Source: Spartobacteria bacterium UBA695
Lineage (GTDB): Bacteria > Verrucomicrobiota > Verrucomicrobiia > Chthoniobacterales > Chthoniobacteraceae
DNA: 64,000 nucleotides
Reading direction: 5' to 3'
NCBI GenBank assembly: GCA_002298145.1
Contig: DBMP01000004.1
Span: 1-64,000, forward strand
Each line of letters begins with the position of its first letter. The first letter of the stretch is position 1. Positions 1-8,551 of this stretch are shown one piece after another. The notes under the pieces were generated by a model, which searched no databases, had not been told where the DNA came from, and was given only the letters and a program-made list of their open reading frames with translations. Made by a program: the position numbers and the translations under genes.

Positions 1-144
1 AGGTACTTCCCGGATGAACCAGCGATTCGCTATTTTTTCGCTATTTTTTGGCGAAACCAACCGCAGTTATTCGCACACATGTGTGTAAAAGCGGAGGAAC
101 GCCAAACGCGGCTTGGTGCCTTTGACCGGCTCATCTTACAGAGG

Positions 145-167
145 AAAACGCCCGAATGGACGCTTTT
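145..167 (-). terminator. Possible intrinsic terminator of tRNA-Tyr
   Basis: Read on the minus strand, a GC-containing hairpin with a 4-nt loop (154-157) and one bulged G ends in TTTT. It lies just downstream of the 3' end of the tRNA gene. The stem is short and mixed with A-T pairs, so this is tentative. Confidence 0.4.
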
Positions 168-174
168 AAAGAGA

Positions 175-260
175 TGGTGGGCAGGAATGGATTCGAACCA
201 TTGAAGGCGTAAGCCAGCGGATTTACAGTCCGCCCCGTTTGGCCACTTCGGTACCTACCC
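175..260 (-). tRNA. tRNA-Tyr (GTA anticodon)
   Basis: The minus strand folds as a class II tRNA. The 7-bp acceptor stem starts GGGTAGG (254-260) and pairs with CCTGCCC (179-185), with one G-T pair. The anticodon loop reads CTGTAAA, so the anticodon is GTA, tyrosine. A long variable arm and a T loop with TTCGAAT are present, and discriminator A plus an encoded CCA end at 175. Bacterial tRNA-Tyr has this long variable arm, which agrees with the anticodon. Confidence 0.97.
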
Positions 261-282
261 TCCTTTTGGAAAAGGGACGTGT

Positions 283-311
283 CTTATACGATCCTAAGCC
301 TTCCGGCACAA
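283..311 (-). promoter_or_regulatory. Possible sigma-70 promoter of tRNA-Tyr
   Basis: On the minus strand, TATAAG (283-288) lies 22 bp before the tRNA 5' end. TTGTGC (306-311) sits 17 bp upstream of it. The -10 matches the consensus at five of six positions, but the -35 at only three. Confidence 0.4.
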
Positions 312-329
312 GGATTTTTCGGCATTACT

Positions 330-968
330 TTAAAAAAGTCTGCGGAAAAGTTTTCCAACCCGGCCGGGCTTCGGGTCGCCCTGGGTCGCAGCTTCTCTCG
401 GGACGATCTGAACGGACTCCAGCACAACCCGGGTCACGGGGGCGTCGTTGGTGTCGGTGTCTCCCCGACTGATGCTCTCCAAGGCGTCCAGTCCCTCGAT
501 GACGCGCCCAAAGACGGTGTACTGGCCGTCCAGGGATGGCGAGGGGTTCAGGGTGATGTAGAACTGGCTGCCGTTGGAACGGCGCGCGGGGTTGATCCGG
601 TCGGGCAGACGCGCGGCGGCTACGGCTCCGGCGATGTGCTTGCACCTGGGTTCCAGCGGAAGGGTGTAGCCCGGGCCGCCGGTGCCGATGGCCGGGTTCC
701 CTGCCTTTCGGCTCAGCGGATCGCCCATCTGGACCATTTGCCCCGGGAAGATCCGGTGGACGGCGGTGCCGTTGTAGAAGTGCGAGCAGGCCAGTTTTTT
801 GAAGTTCTCGACGGTGACGGGGGCCGCTTGCGGGTAAAACTCGAAGACGACCCGCTTGAGCTGGCCGGCGCTGCGGAAGTGCAGGACGGCTACGTCGTCG
901 GCGCGAACGGTTCCGGCGCTTCCGGCAAAGGCCAGCGCGGCGCAGAGGGCAAGGAGGCAGGTTTTCAT
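330..968 (-). CDS. Secreted cyclophilin-type peptidyl-prolyl isomerase
   Basis: Catalyses cis-trans isomerisation of proline peptide bonds, here probably in the periplasm. A signal peptide occupies about residues 1-23 (Lys, then a Leu/Ala-rich core ending in an Ala-X-Ala-like site). The cyclophilin fold follows, with recognisable blocks such as VTVENFKKL, YNGTAVHRIFPG, NGSQFYITL and VFGRVIEGLD. A short basic tail rich in Arg/Lys/Gly follows the domain. The start is placed at the second Met of the frame because it begins the signal peptide; the first Met, three codons upstream, is possible. No clear Shine-Dalgarno is seen. It lies 40 nt downstream of the next minus-strand gene, so the two may be cotranscribed. 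The family call is firm; the client protein is unknown. Confidence 0.9.
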   Translation of the reverse strand: MKTCLLALCAALAFAGSAGTVRADDVAVLHFRSAGQLKRVVFEFYPQAAPVTVENFKKLACSHFYNGTAVHRIFPGQMVQMGDPLSRKAGNPAIGTGGPGYTLPLEPRCKHIAGAVAAARLPDRINPARRSNGSQFYITLNPSPSLDGQYTVFGRVIEGLDALESISRGDTDTNDAPVTRVVLESVQIVPREAATQGDPKPGRVGKLFRRLF

Positions 969-1007
969 GGGAAACAATGGGGGTGAGGCGTGGGGAGCCA
1001 GTGGCGG

Positions 1008-1859
1008 CTACGGGTTGTAGCGCTTCATGACGACGGAGAAGTCGAGGTCGGCCCAGCCTTTTTCGATCCCCTCCTCCATGGCGGTGGCGGTGGCTTGGGT
1101 GACGGGGACGTCGAGTTTGAGCTCGGTGGCGTTCTCCAGGCCGAAGTGGACGTCCTTGAGCATGTGCTTCAAGGAGAAGTGGGTGTCCTCAAAGTCACCC
1201 TGCAGGAGCTTGGGGAACTTCAGGTCGGTCATGCCACTGCGGGCACCGTGGTGCTCCAGGGCTTTGACCATGATCTCGGGGTCCATGCCCTCGGCTTTGA
1301 CGATGGCGAGGGTCTCGGCCAGCACTTCGATGGTGGCGGCTGAGATGACGTTGGTGAGCACTTTGACGAGCGCGGCCTGGCCGATGTCGCCGATGCGCAC
1401 GATGGCTTTGCTGACGGGCTCCAGGATCGGCTTGACGGCCTCAAACGTGGCGTCGTCGCCGCCGATGAAGTAGACGAGCTGGCCTTTGTCGGCGGCCCCC
1501 TTGGTGCCGGTAAACGGGGTGTCGAGGAAGCGGGCGCCGCGGGCCTGGACGATTTCGGCGGCCTTGAGGGTGGCCTCGCGCCCGATGGTGGAGCTACAGA
1601 CGACAATGTGCCGCGCGGTCAGCGAATCGCCCATGGCTTCGAGGACTTCGAAGACGGCCTTGGGGTCGGCCACGAAGAGCTGGATGACGTCGCTGGCCTG
1701 GGCCACCTCGGCAGGCGAGCCGAGGAAATTCGGTTCAGTCTTGGGGGTGCGGTTCCAGACGGCAACAGGGAACCCGGCTTCGCGGAGGTGGGCCGCGATG
1801 CGCGAGCCGATGATGCCCAGGCCGAGAAGGCCAACTCTGATGCGTTGTTTTCCAAACAT
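1008..1859 (-). CDS. NAD(P)-dependent oxidoreductase, 3-hydroxyisobutyrate dehydrogenase family
   Basis: A 283-aa beta-hydroxyacid dehydrogenase. The N-terminal Rossmann fold shows GLLGLGIIGSRIA (GxGxxG). The substrate block VVCSSTIGREA, the GTKGAADKGQL glycine-rich block and the catalytic lysine in QAALVKVLTNV are all present. Family members oxidise 3-hydroxyisobutyrate, tartronate semialdehyde, succinic semialdehyde or related beta-hydroxy acids, and the substrate cannot be told from sequence. The start is supported by a strong Shine-Dalgarno (AAAAGGAG on the minus strand, 1868-1875) about 8 nt upstream. It is 48 nt downstream of the MqnD-like gene and in the same direction. Its role next to a menaquinone gene is unclear. 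Confidence 0.88.
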   Translation of the reverse strand: MFGKQRIRVGLLGLGIIGSRIAAHLREAGFPVAVWNRTPKTEPNFLGSPAEVAQASDVIQLFVADPKAVFEVLEAMGDSLTARHIVVCSSTIGREATLKAAEIVQARGARFLDTPFTGTKGAADKGQLVYFIGGDDATFEAVKPILEPVSKAIVRIGDIGQAALVKVLTNVISAATIEVLAETLAIVKAEGMDPEIMVKALEHHGARSGMTDLKFPKLLQGDFEDTHFSLKHMLKDVHFGLENATELKLDVPVTQATATAMEEGIEKGWADLDFSVVMKRYNP

Positions 1860-1907
1860 AATGAATTCTCCTTTTCTAAAAAAGGTGCGGGCGAGCGCGG
1901 GGAGGCG

Positions 1908-2777
1908 CTACTGCACAAACTCCAGCTCGACGGGCGCGGGGATGATCCCGGCCTCGGCGGCGCGTTTGAGGAAGAGCGCGATGGCTTTGCGGCCCGAGTC
2001 GCCGTAGTCGAGGGTGTAGTCGTTGACGTACATCCCGATGAACTGGTCGGCGAGGGTCGAGTCCATGTCGCGGGCGTGGGGCATGGCGTGCTCCACTCCG
2101 GCTTTGCGGTGTTCCAGGCCATAGCGAACGCTGGCTTCGAGGATGTCGGAGACTTCCTTGCGGACGGCGGGCGGGATGTCTTTGCGGATGACGTTGCCGC
2201 CGAGCGGGAGAGGCAGGCCGGTGTCGGCTTTCCACCATTCGCCGAAGTCGCGGATCTTGGTAAAGCCGTCGCGGGCGTAGGTGAGCTGGCCTTCGTGGAT
2301 GATGAGGCCAACGGGGCTCTCGCCGCGGCGAACGTGGTCAAAAATTTCGTCGAAGGGAACGACGACGGTCTCGACGTCGCCCAGGTAAAGGCGCAGGGCG
2401 AGGTAGGCGCTGGTCATTTTGCCGGGGACGGCGATGCGCTTGCCCTTGAGCCAGGCGCGGATTTCGTCATCGGAGGCGTTTTCGGGGAGGCCATCGCGGT
2501 TGGTGGCGATCAGCATGGGGCCGTAGCCGTCGCCCATGCTGGCGCCGCTGGGAAGGAGCGCGTATTTATCGAGCACGTAGGCGTAGGCGTGGATGGAGAT
2601 GGCGGTGATGTGGAGTTCGCCGCGCGTGGCCCGCTGGTTGAGGGTCTCGATGTCCTGGAGCGTATGCTCGAATTTGTAACCGTGGGTGTCGATCTTGCCC
2701 TGGGCAAGGGCGTAGAACATGAAAGCGTCGTCGGGGTCAGGCGAATGGCCGAGCGTAAAGGTCTCCGGAATGGACAT
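1908..2777 (-). CDS. mqnD: MqnD-like menaquinone biosynthesis protein (futalosine pathway)
   Basis: A 289-aa protein of the MqnA/MqnD periplasmic-binding-protein fold. It opens with GHSPDPDDAFMFYALA, the signature of 1,4-dihydroxy-6-naphthoate synthase-like proteins, followed by HITAISIHAY and GASMGDGYGPML. MqnD splits cyclic dehypoxanthine futalosine in the futalosine route to menaquinone. MqnA and uncharacterised relatives share the fold, so the exact step is less sure than the family. The start at the Met of MSIPETF is preferred because upstream in-frame sequence is low-complexity and would run into the promoter region of mfd, which is divergent (124 bp between starts). No other menaquinone gene is nearby. 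Confidence 0.75.
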   Translation of the reverse strand: MSIPETFTLGHSPDPDDAFMFYALAQGKIDTHGYKFEHTLQDIETLNQRATRGELHITAISIHAYAYVLDKYALLPSGASMGDGYGPMLIATNRDGLPENASDDEIRAWLKGKRIAVPGKMTSAYLALRLYLGDVETVVVPFDEIFDHVRRGESPVGLIIHEGQLTYARDGFTKIRDFGEWWKADTGLPLPLGGNVIRKDIPPAVRKEVSDILEASVRYGLEHRKAGVEHAMPHARDMDSTLADQFIGMYVNDYTLDYGDSGRKAIALFLKRAAEAGIIPAPVELEFVQ

Positions 2778-2901
2778 AAGGGGTACAGGATAATCCAAAG
2801 GCGGCGCGGGTGGCAATGCCGGACTCAAAACCACGCCGCCAAGCCTGCCTAAAGGAAATGTTTGCGCACACCGCCGGGCTTCGTGGTATTTTACCGGCTC
2901 C

Positions 2902-5900
2902 GTGGCTCTGTCTTTGATTGATTTGGTAGCCCAAACACCACCGATTGCCGCCAAGTTGCGCGCTCTCGGCCGGGGGAGTGTTGTCTTTGATCACGTGGAC
3001 GAGGCGGCCCAGCCGTTCGTGGCGGGGCTGGTGGCAGCCCATGCAAAACCGGCTCGCAAAGGCGGCAACTGCCGGGTCTGGATCGTGACGCCCGGGGTGC
3101 GCGCCCAGGAACGGGTCCACAACGAGCTTTCCAACTGGCTCGAGGAGGTGACGTTCCTGCCGGAAATGGAGATCGCGCTGGCGGAGAACGCTCTGCCCGA
3201 TCCCGAAATGGCCGCCGACCGGCTCCAGGCGCTGGAGCAGATCCGGGGGGCAAAATCAGGGGCCATTGTGCTGACCGCAACGGGGCTCGCCGACTCAGCC
3301 CCCTCTCCGGACGGCCTCAAAAAGCTGACACTAGAGCTGAAAAAAGGGGAAGCCCTCGGGCTAGAGCCGCTGGTCGAGCGTCTGGCCGCCGCCGGGTACG
3401 AACGGGTGGCGCAGGTAGCGCTGCGGGGGCAGTTCGCGGTGCGCGGGGGGATTGTGGACGTTTATTCGTGGCAACACACGCTGCCGCTGCGCGTGGAGTT
3501 TTTCGGCGAGGAGATCGACTCACTCCGGTTCTTCGACCTCGATCAGCAGACGGCCGTGGAGCCGGTGGACGAGGCCAGCCTCCTATTGGGGGAGGCCTCG
3601 GAGACGCGCCAGTGTACGGTGCGGGATTATTTCAAGCCCGGGGACCTGCTGGTGGATCTGCAAACCGGGCTGGACGATGCCGAGGTGCTGATTACGGCCG
3701 ACGCCGCACCGGGGGGCCGGGTGGAGGATTTCGAGGGGGCGTTTTTCGATCACGGCCTGGGCGAATTCGAGGCGGGCGACCTGGTGGTGGAGGCCGGGAA
3801 GAAGGATCAATTCCTGCGGCAGCTCGGCACCTGGCTCGCCGACGGCTGGCAAGTGGCCATCTATTGTAATAATGAGGGGGAGGTGGAGCGCTTCCGCGAC
3901 CTGCTCCCGGAAACGGAGCTGGACCACCCCGCGATGTCGCTCGTCATCGGGTCGATCGCGCGCGGGTTCACCTGCCCGGCGGCAAAGGTGGCGGTGCTTT
4001 CGGACGCGGAACTCTTTGGTCGCTACCGCAATACGCGGGCCCGGCGGCTGGCCCTGCGGCGCGCGCGCGATGCGGCCAATCGGTCGCAAATTGACTTTTC
4101 GGATCTCAACGACGGCGACTACGTGGTCCACCTGGAGCACGGCATCGCGCTCTACTGCGGGCTGGAGAAATTCGCCAAAAACGACGGCACCGAGGAAGAA
4201 GTGCTGGTTCTGGAGTTCGCCAACGGGGCCCGGCTTTACGCGCCGCTGGAGCAGAGCTACCTGGTCTCGCGCTACGTGGGCGTGGGCAAGCGCAACCCGC
4301 AGCTCAGCGAGCTGGGCGACGCTAAGTGGGCCCGGGCCAAGTCGCAAGCGCAGCGGGCGGTCTTCGACTACGCCGCCAAGCTGCTCACGCTTCACGCCGA
4401 ACGCGAGACGGCGGTGGGCTTCGCCTTCCCGCCGGACAACAAGTGGCAGAACGAATTCGAGCGTTCGTTCGTCTACAAGGAAACGCCCGACCAGATCACC
4501 GCGATTGCCTCCACGAAGGTCGATATGGAGACCGAACGCCCGATGGACCGGCTCATCTGCGGCGACGTCGGCTTTGGCAAAACCGAGGTGGCCATCCGCG
4601 CGGCCTTCAAGGCGGTGATGGGCGGCAAACAGGTCGCGATCCTCGCGCCGACAACGGTGCTCGCCCAGCAACATTTCCAGACGTTCCGCGAGCGGATGAG
4701 CGATTACCCCGTCACGGTCGAATCACTAAGCCGCTTCCGCACCGCGCAGGAGCAGCGCAAGGTGGTCGATGGGCTGCGCGAGGGCTCGGTGGATATCGTC
4801 ATCGGCACGCACCGCTTGATCTCGCGCGACGTGGCCTTCAAGCGCCTCGGTCTGGTGGTGATCGACGAGGAGCAGCGCTTCGGCGTGTTGCACAAAGAAA
4901 AATTTAAAGAGCTCTTCAAGCTGGTGGACGTCCTAACGCTCTCCGCCACACCGATCCCGCGCACGCTCTACCTTTCGCTGATGGGCGCGAAGGATATGTC
5001 GATCCTGGAAACCCCGCCGCAGAACCGCATCCCGACGGAAACGGTGGTCTGCGGCTACGATGAGCGAATCATACGTGATGCGATCCAGCGGGAGATGGCG
5101 CGCCAGGGGCAGGTCTATTTCCTGCACAACCGGGTCGGCACCATCGAGTCGATGGCAGCAAAGCTGAAGAAGCTGATCCCGAAAGCGCGCGTGCTGGTCG
5201 GCCACGGGCAGATGCCGGAGCACGAGCTGGAGGACGTCATGCAGAAATTCGTCGCGGGCGAGGCCGACGTACTACTTTCCACAACGATCATCGAGAGCGG
5301 CCTCGACATCCCCAACGCCAACACGATCATCATCGACCGCGCCGACCGCTTCGGGCTGGCGGATCTCTACCAGCTCCGGGGCCGCGTGGGGCGAGCCCAG
5401 CAGAAAGCCTACGCGTACCTCATGATCCCGCGCGACATGATGCGCACAGAGGCGCGCAAACGGATCAACGCCATCCGGCAATACTCCTCGCTCGGAGCCG
5501 GGTTCAAGATCGCCATGCGGGACCTGGAAATCCGCGGCGCGGGAAACATTCTCGGCACCCAGCAGAGCGGGCACATCGTCGCCGTCGGCTTCGATCTTTA
5601 CTGCCAGCTCCTCAAACAAGCGGTGGCGAAATTGAAGGGGCAAAAATTCCAACCCCGCGTGGAGTTGCCCATCAGCCTCGACTTTGCGGCGACCAACGAG
5701 GCGGAGTGGTTCAAGGAACCGGAAACGACCGCGCCCGCCTTCCTGCCCACGAGCTACATCTCCGAGCCGCAAACGCGCATCCAAGCCTACCGCGCCCTGG
5801 CGGAGGCAACGACCCAGGAACAGCTCGATCAACTGCGCGCCACGTGGCGAGACCGCTTCGGACGCCTGCCAGACGCAGTGGACAACCTCCTCGCCCTTGG

Positions 5901-6078
5901 ATCGGCGAAACTGGCTGCTGCGGCCCGAAAAATCACGCGGGTCGAAGTGCGCGACCGCAAGCTGATGCTAACGCGCGGTGGCGATTACGTCCTCATCGGT
6001 GGGAAATTCCCCCGGCTCGCGGCCAAGAACCCGACCGAAATGCTCCGCGAACTGCTCACGCTGCTGCGGAAGTTTTAG
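2902..6078 (+). CDS. mfd: Transcription-repair coupling factor Mfd
   Basis: Removes RNA polymerase stalled at DNA lesions and recruits UvrA. At 1058 aa it is slightly shorter than the E. coli protein (1148). Domains in order: a UvrB-like N-terminal region without a functional ATPase, a CarD-like RNA-polymerase-interaction domain around residues 395-455 (NDGDYVVHLEHGIALY), the RecG-like helicase with Walker A GDVGFGKTE (about 554), DEEQ box (about 655), LSATPIPRTLYLS, and QLRGRVGRAQQKAYAYL, then a C-terminal TRCF domain (FLPTSYISEPQTRIQAYR onward). The start is GTG at 2902. No Shine-Dalgarno precedes it, and an AT-rich TATTTT ends only 9 nt upstream, so a very short or absent leader is possible. 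It is divergent from mqnD. Confidence 0.97.
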   Translation: MALSLIDLVAQTPPIAAKLRALGRGSVVFDHVDEAAQPFVAGLVAAHAKPARKGGNCRVWIVTPGVRAQERVHNELSNWLEEVTFLPEMEIALAENALPDPEMAADRLQALEQIRGAKSGAIVLTATGLADSAPSPDGLKKLTLELKKGEALGLEPLVERLAAAGYERVAQVALRGQFAVRGGIVDVYSWQHTLPLRVEFFGEEIDSLRFFDLDQQTAVEPVDEASLLLGEASETRQCTVRDYFKPGDLLVDLQTGLDDAEVLITADAAPGGRVEDFEGAFFDHGLGEFEAGDLVVEAGKKDQFLRQLGTWLADGWQVAIYCNNEGEVERFRDLLPETELDHPAMSLVIGSIARGFTCPAAKVAVLSDAELFGRYRNTRARRLALRRARDAANRSQIDFSDLNDGDYVVHLEHGIALYCGLEKFAKNDGTEEEVLVLEFANGARLYAPLEQSYLVSRYVGVGKRNPQLSELGDAKWARAKSQAQRAVFDYAAKLLTLHAERETAVGFAFPPDNKWQNEFERSFVYKETPDQITAIASTKVDMETERPMDRLICGDVGFGKTEVAIRAAFKAVMGGKQVAILAPTTVLAQQHFQTFRERMSDYPVTVESLSRFRTAQEQRKVVDGLREGSVDIVIGTHRLISRDVAFKRLGLVVIDEEQRFGVLHKEKFKELFKLVDVLTLSATPIPRTLYLSLMGAKDMSILETPPQNRIPTETVVCGYDERIIRDAIQREMARQGQVYFLHNRVGTIESMAAKLKKLIPKARVLVGHGQMPEHELEDVMQKFVAGEADVLLSTTIIESGLDIPNANTIIIDRADRFGLADLYQLRGRVGRAQQKAYAYLMIPRDMMRTEARKRINAIRQYSSLGAGFKIAMRDLEIRGAGNILGTQQSGHIVAVGFDLYCQLLKQAVAKLKGQKFQPRVELPISLDFAATNEAEWFKEPETTAPAFLPTSYISEPQTRIQAYRALAEATTQEQLDQLRATWRDRFGRLPDAVDNLLALGSAKLAAAARKITRVEVRDRKLMLTRGGDYVLIGGKFPRLAAKNPTEMLRELLTLLRKF

Positions 6079-6221
6079 CCAGCGTCACGCCAGACTGAGG
6101 CTGAACCCACTACCCGCTGCCGCGCAATAACCTTTATCACTTGACCCGGGACAAAATCTCCCGCAAAGGTACATCTACATTTTAATTTTAACTGCGTAGG
6201 CAGATTGGGCATCCCTAAACC

Positions 6222-6343
6222 TGAGAATTTTAGACACCAATCGCTGCTTTCTACGCCGAAGAATCGGCGCGGTCTGTTGCGTATTGGTGTCGGGCTTCTC
6301 AGGGCCTAGGGACGCTACGCGGCATGGCCGCGCCCCTTTTTTT
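6222..6343 (+). promoter_or_regulatory. Structured leader with nested inverted repeats
   Basis: GAGAA (6222-6226) and GACACCAAT (6233-6241) pair with ATTGGTGTC (6283-6291) and TTCTC (6296-6300). Inside lies a second perfect hairpin, CGCCGA-AGAA-TCGGCG (6254-6269). A third hairpin, CGCGGC-ATG-GCCGCG (6318-6332), is followed by CCCC and seven T (6337-6343), about 23 nt before the start codon of the next small gene. The layout resembles a cis-regulatory RNA with an attenuator, but the class is not one I recognise, and the C tract weakens the terminator reading. Confidence 0.45.
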
Positions 6344-6365
6344 GCCCACGGCCCAAGGAAGTTCA

Positions 6366-6572
6366 ATGTATACGATCATCTGCGCATGGTGCGGCAAAAT
6401 CCTGAGAAACAGCGGCGAAGGAAGCCCCGTTACCTATTTGATCTGCACCCCCTGTTTCGATCGGGAAATGCAAAGCGAGAAAATCTCAAAACCCCGCTTT
6501 TTTCCGCCCAATATGTCTCCCGAGACAACGACCGCCAACAATACCCCTCATTGCGAATCTCATGATTCGTAA
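6366..6572 (+). CDS. Small CxxC...CxxC protein, putative zinc ribbon
   Basis: A 68-aa protein starting MYTIICAWCGKIL, with two Cys pairs (CAWC near residue 6, CTPC near residue 28) spaced as in a minimal zinc-binding knuckle. The tail is Pro/Thr/Asn-rich with no fold I recognise. The start is set by AAGGAAG (6355-6361) 4 nt upstream; a longer in-frame start at 6324 falls inside the leader hairpin and is unlikely. Small proteins with this Cys pattern occur in several Gram-negative groups without known function. It follows a structured leader and converges on the gene ending at 6663. Confidence 0.65.
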   Translation: MYTIICAWCGKILRNSGEGSPVTYLICTPCFDREMQSEKISKPRFFPPNMSPETTTANNTPHCESHDS

Positions 6573-6619
6573 CGAGGATTCCAAAACGGAAACTGCCCGA
6601 GGCGGCGCGCGTAAGCCGA

Positions 6620-6662
6620 CGCTATCGCGCGGTAGCGCGAGGAAGTCCAGCGCTTGCGCTGG
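6620..6662. repeat. Two tandem palindromes between convergent genes
   Basis: CGCTATC-GCGC-GGTAGCG (6620-6637, one G-T pair) and CCAGCGC-TT-GCGCTGG (6647-6662, perfect) lie directly next to the stop codon of the minus-strand gene. There is no T run after either stem. They may protect the 3' ends of transcripts, or be REP-like elements. Confidence 0.5.
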
Positions 6663-7466
6663 TTAGGTGGGCTTCACGAACACGCCCAAGAGCGGGCGGC
6701 GCGACGGGGTCGGAGACTCGAAGTCACTTACAAAACCCTCCGCAGTGCGGATTTCCACATGGCCCGCTCCCGGCCCGCCATAAACAATGACCGAGCCGAC
6801 CGGTGCCTTGAAGGGATCTTGGATCGCCAGGCGGCGGAAGCCGTGGCGGTTGATCAATTCATCGCCCGCCTGCTTGGCAAGGGCGGTCTGCGGATAAGTA
6901 TCAACCACGTTTGCAGCCAAAAGCGCTTCCTTCACATAACGCCAGCAAGCGCGAACCGAATGGGCCCGGGCACGGGTTTCGGCGATCTGCGCCGCCTGGA
7001 TCATGCGGGCATCGTAGCGAACGCCGTCGGCTTTCGGGCCGAACCATTTCGAGAAAACAGAAGGAGATTCCTGAGCCGTGCGACGGTCGTAAAGCGAGGA
7101 TTCGCCTGCGGGAATTGCATCAACAGCCCGCGTCGAAAGCCGAGCCGATGCGATGGCCTTGGAGCTGGTAATCACCGTTGGCTCCGCGTTCACCAGCAGC
7201 TTTTCTGCCGTCTTGGCGCGGGCGGAGTGACGAATCTTGGTGGGTTCCTCAGTCTTTGGCGCACTGACTTCGGCAATTTTCGCGGAAGCAGCCTTGGAAG
7301 CCCGGGATGCGCTGGGTTTTTTATGCCGCGTGCCCGATTCGGCGGACGCCGACGCGGACACGGAGGAGCGGTGATGCCGCTTTTTGCCTCCGGACGTGGT
7401 AGATTCTGCCTGCGCCGCAAGCGGCAAAAGCAAAACAAGGGCTAAGATGGCACGTCGGGAAAGCAT
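6663..7466 (-). CDS. Secreted protein with C-terminal CHAP/NlpC-like domain
   Basis: A 267-aa exported protein. It has a signal peptide (MLSRRAILALVLLLPLAAQA, cut near residue 20), then a long Ser/Ala/Lys/Arg-rich basic linker to about residue 110. The C-terminal domain contains ACWRYVKEAL, DPFKAPVGSVIVYGG and AGHVEI. This Cys...GSVIVYGG...GHVEI arrangement is like amidase/peptidase domains of the CHAP or NlpC/P60 type, with Cys and His as candidate catalytic residues. A peptidoglycan-hydrolase role is an inference. The start at 7466 is chosen because it opens the signal peptide. The next gene is divergent, 227 bp between starts. Confidence 0.65.
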   Translation of the reverse strand: MLSRRAILALVLLLPLAAQAESTTSGGKKRHHRSSVSASASAESGTRHKKPSASRASKAASAKIAEVSAPKTEEPTKIRHSARAKTAEKLLVNAEPTVITSSKAIASARLSTRAVDAIPAGESSLYDRRTAQESPSVFSKWFGPKADGVRYDARMIQAAQIAETRARAHSVRACWRYVKEALLAANVVDTYPQTALAKQAGDELINRHGFRRLAIQDPFKAPVGSVIVYGGPGAGHVEIRTAEGFVSDFESPTPSRRPLLGVFVKPT

Positions 7467-7693
7467 GGGAGACGAAGTTGGGTAGAAAAGCGCATTGCGT
7501 GCCAAGCGTCAACTCGAAACCGCCCGAGGAGCGCATTTCCCCGGGAGGCCCCAGGGAAACCCGGAAAGCCCCCCGAGCCCCCCCCGGATTGCGAAAGTCC
7601 TTGTTCCCCCGATGCAATTCTCAGATGATTCTCGATTCTGACGAGCCACCTTGGGCCGACCCTCCACGTCCGCGCGTGCCGTCACTCTTCGGA

Positions 7694-8551
7694 ATGAAAA
7701 ACGCACAACCCATTCTTTCACTCGCGGGCCTGGAACTGGTCCGTGACGGCACCTCCATCCTCCGCGGCATCGATTGGAGGGTCGAACCCGGCGAACATTG
7801 GACCATTCTCGGCGCCAACGGCTCCGGCAAAACTTCGCTGCTCTCGGCCATGACCGGCTACGTCACCCCGAGCGCCGGGGAAATCGAGGTCCTGGGCCAG
7901 CGCTACGGCGCGTCAAACTGGCCCGAACTGCGCAAACAGATCGGCATCGTCAGCTCATCCGTGCGCCACCAGATGGCAAACGACGAACCGGTACTCCTGA
8001 GTGTGATCAGTGGAAAGTACGCAATGATCGACTACTGGGGCCGCGTCAAGACCGCCGACAAGGAGGAAGCCCGGGAAATCCTGCGCAAGATCGATGCCGA
8101 GCACCTGGCTGACCGCCCCTGGCGCGTCCTCTCGCAGGGCGAACGCCAGCGGGTGCTGATCGGCCGCGCGCTGATGGCCCGCCCGAAGCTCCTCATCCTG
8201 GACGAACCGTGCACGGGCCTCGACCCGGTGGCCCGCGAACATTTCATGGCCTTTATCAACCGACTGGCCGCCGCGCCCTCCATTTCGCTGGGCAGCATGG
8301 GCCGCATGGCCGCGCCGACGCTAATTTTGGTCACGCACCACGTGGAGGAAATCGTCTCCGGCTTCAGCCACGTCTTGGCGCTCAAGGCGGGCAAGGTGCT
8401 GGCCTCGGGCCCCCGCGCCGGGCTGCTAACCAGCGAGCTGCTCTCGGAGGTTTTCGGCGAACCGGTCCGCCTCGTGGAGCAAAATGGACGCGCCATGCTG
8501 ATCGTGGAGCCCTCCGTCCGCCGGATCTTCCACGCCCGCAAGCAGAAGTAG
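7694..8551 (+). CDS. ABC transporter ATP-binding protein
   Basis: A 285-aa ATPase subunit: Walker A GANGSGKTS (about residue 41), signature VLSQGERQRVLIGRAL, Walker B KLLILDEP, and the switch His in LVTHHVEEI. It resembles the stand-alone ATPases of the ModF/YlmA type, which have one nucleotide-binding domain. No permease or binding-protein gene is adjacent, so it works with a partner encoded elsewhere or has a non-transport role. A short insertion, ISLGSMGRMAAP, lies between Walker B and the switch region. The ATG at 7694 is preferred over an earlier ATG at 7625, whose extension (Pro/Asp-rich) has no family counterpart. glgB starts 207 bp later. Confidence 0.8.
   Translation: MKNAQPILSLAGLELVRDGTSILRGIDWRVEPGEHWTILGANGSGKTSLLSAMTGYVTPSAGEIEVLGQRYGASNWPELRKQIGIVSSSVRHQMANDEPVLLSVISGKYAMIDYWGRVKTADKEEAREILRKIDAEHLADRPWRVLSQGERQRVLIGRALMARPKLLILDEPCTGLDPVAREHFMAFINRLAAAPSISLGSMGRMAAPTLILVTHHVEEIVSGFSHVLALKAGKVLASGPRAGLLTSELLSEVFGEPVRLVEQNGRAMLIVEPSVRRIFHARKQK

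Noticed and set aside
74..85. Perfect palindrome CACACATGTGTG and tandem TTCGCTATTTT copies at the left edge
   Set aside because: Short, simple sequences with no gene clearly attached; the upstream gene is outside the window.
6175..6366. 63-aa minus-strand open frame over the structured leader
   Set aside because: Its codons follow the hairpin arms, composition is basic and random, and no ribosome-binding site is present.
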